Shown: piece by piece, positions 6,819 to 7,583 of the stretch
Layout of the letters: every line of letters starts with the position of its first letter
Numbering within the stretch: position 1 is the first letter of the stretch
Assembly (NCBI GenBank): GCA_027066595.1
Contig: JAMONG010000234.1
Location: 1 to 7,583, forward strand
Length of the DNA stretch: 7,583 bases
Direction of reading: 5' to 3'
DNA from: Sulfurovum sp.
GTDB lineage: Bacteria > Campylobacterota > Campylobacteria > Campylobacterales > Sulfurovaceae
The notes under the pieces: generated by a model
Told to the model about the DNA's origin: nothing
The model's input: the letters and a program-made list of their open reading frames with translations, nothing else
Databases searched by the model: none
Translations under genes and position numbers: made by a program

Positions 6819-6841
6819 CGTGCGACATGGTCGCACCTACG
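6819..6841 (-). repeat. REP-like element, right copy, inverted relative to the left copy
   Basis: Read on the minus strand this is the same 23-nt unit as at 6733-6755, with 21 of 23 bases identical: GTAG (6840-6837), then a perfect 7-bp stem GTGCGAC / GTCGCAC around a CAT loop. The two differences are the two halves of one stem pair (T-A in the left copy, C-G here), so the hairpin is preserved. With the 63-bp core between them the pair forms a BIME-like unit of 109 bp. Confidence 0.72.
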
Positions 6842-6843
6842 TA

Positions 6844-6852
6844 TGCTATAAT
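6844..6852 (+). promoter_or_regulatory. Extended -10 promoter for tilS, abutting the right REP copy
   Basis: TGCTATAAT has a perfect hexamer at 6847-6852 with the TGn extension. It begins 3 bp after the REP-like unit ends, so the -35 position falls inside the repeat, where no TTGACA-like hexamer is seen. The predicted start near 6859 leaves only about 11 nt before the tilS ATG at 6870. Confidence 0.55.
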
Positions 6853-6869
6853 ATTACAAAAAGAGTATC

Positions 6870-7583
6870 ATGCAATTTCCAACCCTGACATCTTGTCTTC
6901 CTACCCTTACAAATAAAAAAAACCTCTTAGCATTCTCCGCAGGTATAGACTCCTCCACCCTCTTTTTCCTACTCATAGAAAACCACATCAAATTTGACAT
7001 CGCCATCGTAGACTATGGCATGAGAGCACAAAGTAAAGAAGAAGTAGCCCACGCAAAAAAACTAGCAAAAAAACATAAACTTTTTTGCCATACCATCAAA
7101 GCACCCACATTTTCCACTCACTTTGAAAAACAAGCCAGAGACTTCCGTTATGAGTTCTTTGAGTCACTTGTAACCATCGAGGGTTATGACAACATCATCA
7201 CCGCTCATCAACTTAATGACTCTCTTGAGTGGCTACTCATGCGTCTAACCAAAGGTGCTGGTGTTTCTGAATTATTAGGTCTTGAAGCTATTTCTCAAAG
7301 AAAAAACTACACCTTGGTACGCCCTTTACTTAGCTACAGTAAAGAGGAGTTACTGCACTACCTAAAAACCAATGACCTGTCCTATTTCATAGATGATAGT
7401 AACAGTGATGAGAAGTATGAGCGTAACAAATTTAGACATCAATTCTCAGATGCACTTATGTCAGAGTATAAAGAGGGGATTAAACGTAGTTTTGAATACC
7501 TAAAAAGAGACAAAGAGCAACTTGAAAGTGGATTTGAAGTCATTTTTGAGCAGCAATCTCTTAGTATCATTAAACTCCATGCC
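6870..7583 (+). CDS. tilS: tRNA(Ile)-lysidine synthase, partial (3' end outside window)
   Basis: TilS converts the wobble cytidine of tRNA-Ile(CAU) to lysidine using ATP and lysine, so that the tRNA reads AUA as isoleucine. From the ATG at 6870 I translated 238 codons open to the right edge. The N-type ATP pyrophosphatase fold is visible: the PP-loop at 22-29 (FSAGIDSS), VDYGMRAQSKEE about 47-58, a TAHQLNDSLEWLLMRLTKGAG block about 111-131, and RPLLSYSKEELLHYL about 151-165, followed by the TilS signature IDDSNSDEKYERNKFRH about 174-190. The PP-loop reads SAGIDS where most family members have SGGxDS. The ribosome binding site is short (AAGAG, 4 bp from the start) on a very short leader. Campylobacterota TilS proteins are generally about 320-340 residues, so around 90 residues are probably missing. 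It follows rimO after a 132-bp gap filled mostly by the REP pair. Confidence 0.94.
   Translation, partial: MQFPTLTSCLPTLTNKKNLLAFSAGIDSSTLFFLLIENHIKFDIAIVDYGMRAQSKEEVAHAKKLAKKHKLFCHTIKAPTFSTHFEKQARDFRYEFFESLVTIEGYDNIITAHQLNDSLEWLLMRLTKGAGVSELLGLEAISQRKNYTLVRPLLSYSKEELLHYLKTNDLSYFIDDSNSDEKYERNKFRHQFSDALMSEYKEGIKRSFEYLKRDKEQLESGFEVIFEQQSLSIIKLHA

Larger units (their letters stand above)
6733..6841. mobile_element. BIME-like inverted pair of REP elements (non-autonomous)
   Basis: Two GTAG-hairpin units face each other across a 63-bp AT-rich core (6756-6818) that has no open frame and only very short internal dyads (AATCT/AGATT). No transposase is encoded in the window, so if mobile it would depend on a RAYT elsewhere in the genome. 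There is no clear target duplication; the 4-mer TGCT occurs 2 bp outside each end (6727-6730 and 6844-6847), which may be chance. Alternative readings are a small MITE with 23-bp terminal inverted repeats, or a two-hairpin terminator. Confidence 0.55.

Overview
The window reads as an AT-rich Campylobacterota chromosome, most like the Sulfurovum/Sulfurimonas group. The evidence is the style of the encoded proteins (a porin whose mature end is a Val/Pro/Glu-rich tail beginning GGDIAPVEP, a short MurD, a TilS with TAHQLND and LTKGAG motifs) and two gene neighbourhoods I recall from this phylum: gpmI divergent from mraY-murD, and rimO followed by tilS. The genus is inferred, not proven. Apart from the intergenic elements, this is core chromosome. 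I see no phage, CRISPR array, toxin-antitoxin pair or defence system.

Layout. On the minus strand, 1-1156 is the N-terminal 385 codons of gpmI, the cofactor-independent phosphoglycerate mutase; its 3' end lies beyond the left edge. A 74-bp AT-only-rich spacer with a perfect 7-bp-arm dyad separates it from the divergent pair mraY (1231-2289) and murD (2302-3510). These encode consecutive enzymes around the UDP-MurNAc-peptide stage of peptidoglycan synthesis and sit 12 bp apart, so they are almost certainly co-transcribed. A weak AT hairpin overlaps the murD stop. A single tRNA-Phe(GAA) gene follows (3617-3692) with its own -10 box and one acceptor-stem mismatch.

A 260-bp intergenic region then leads to a major porin gene (3953-5254). 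Its promoter has consensus -35 and -10 hexamers with an 18-bp spacer, a strong ribosome binding site and, just upstream, three 7-mers repeated at exactly 11-bp intervals. That spacing is typical of OmpR/PhoB-family response-regulator sites. The porin is closed by a strong stem-loop terminator (5282-5312).

The last block is rimO (5424-6737, methylthiolation of ribosomal protein S12) and the first 238 codons of tilS (6870 to the right edge, lysidine synthesis on tRNA-Ile). Both act on the translation apparatus. Between them lies the most unusual part of the window: two 23-bp copies of a GTAG-plus-hairpin element in inverted orientation (6733-6755 and 6819-6841). It has the architecture of REP/BIME elements mobilised by REP-associated tyrosine transposases. 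The left copy supplies the rimO stop codon, and the right copy occupies the upstream half of the apparent tilS promoter.
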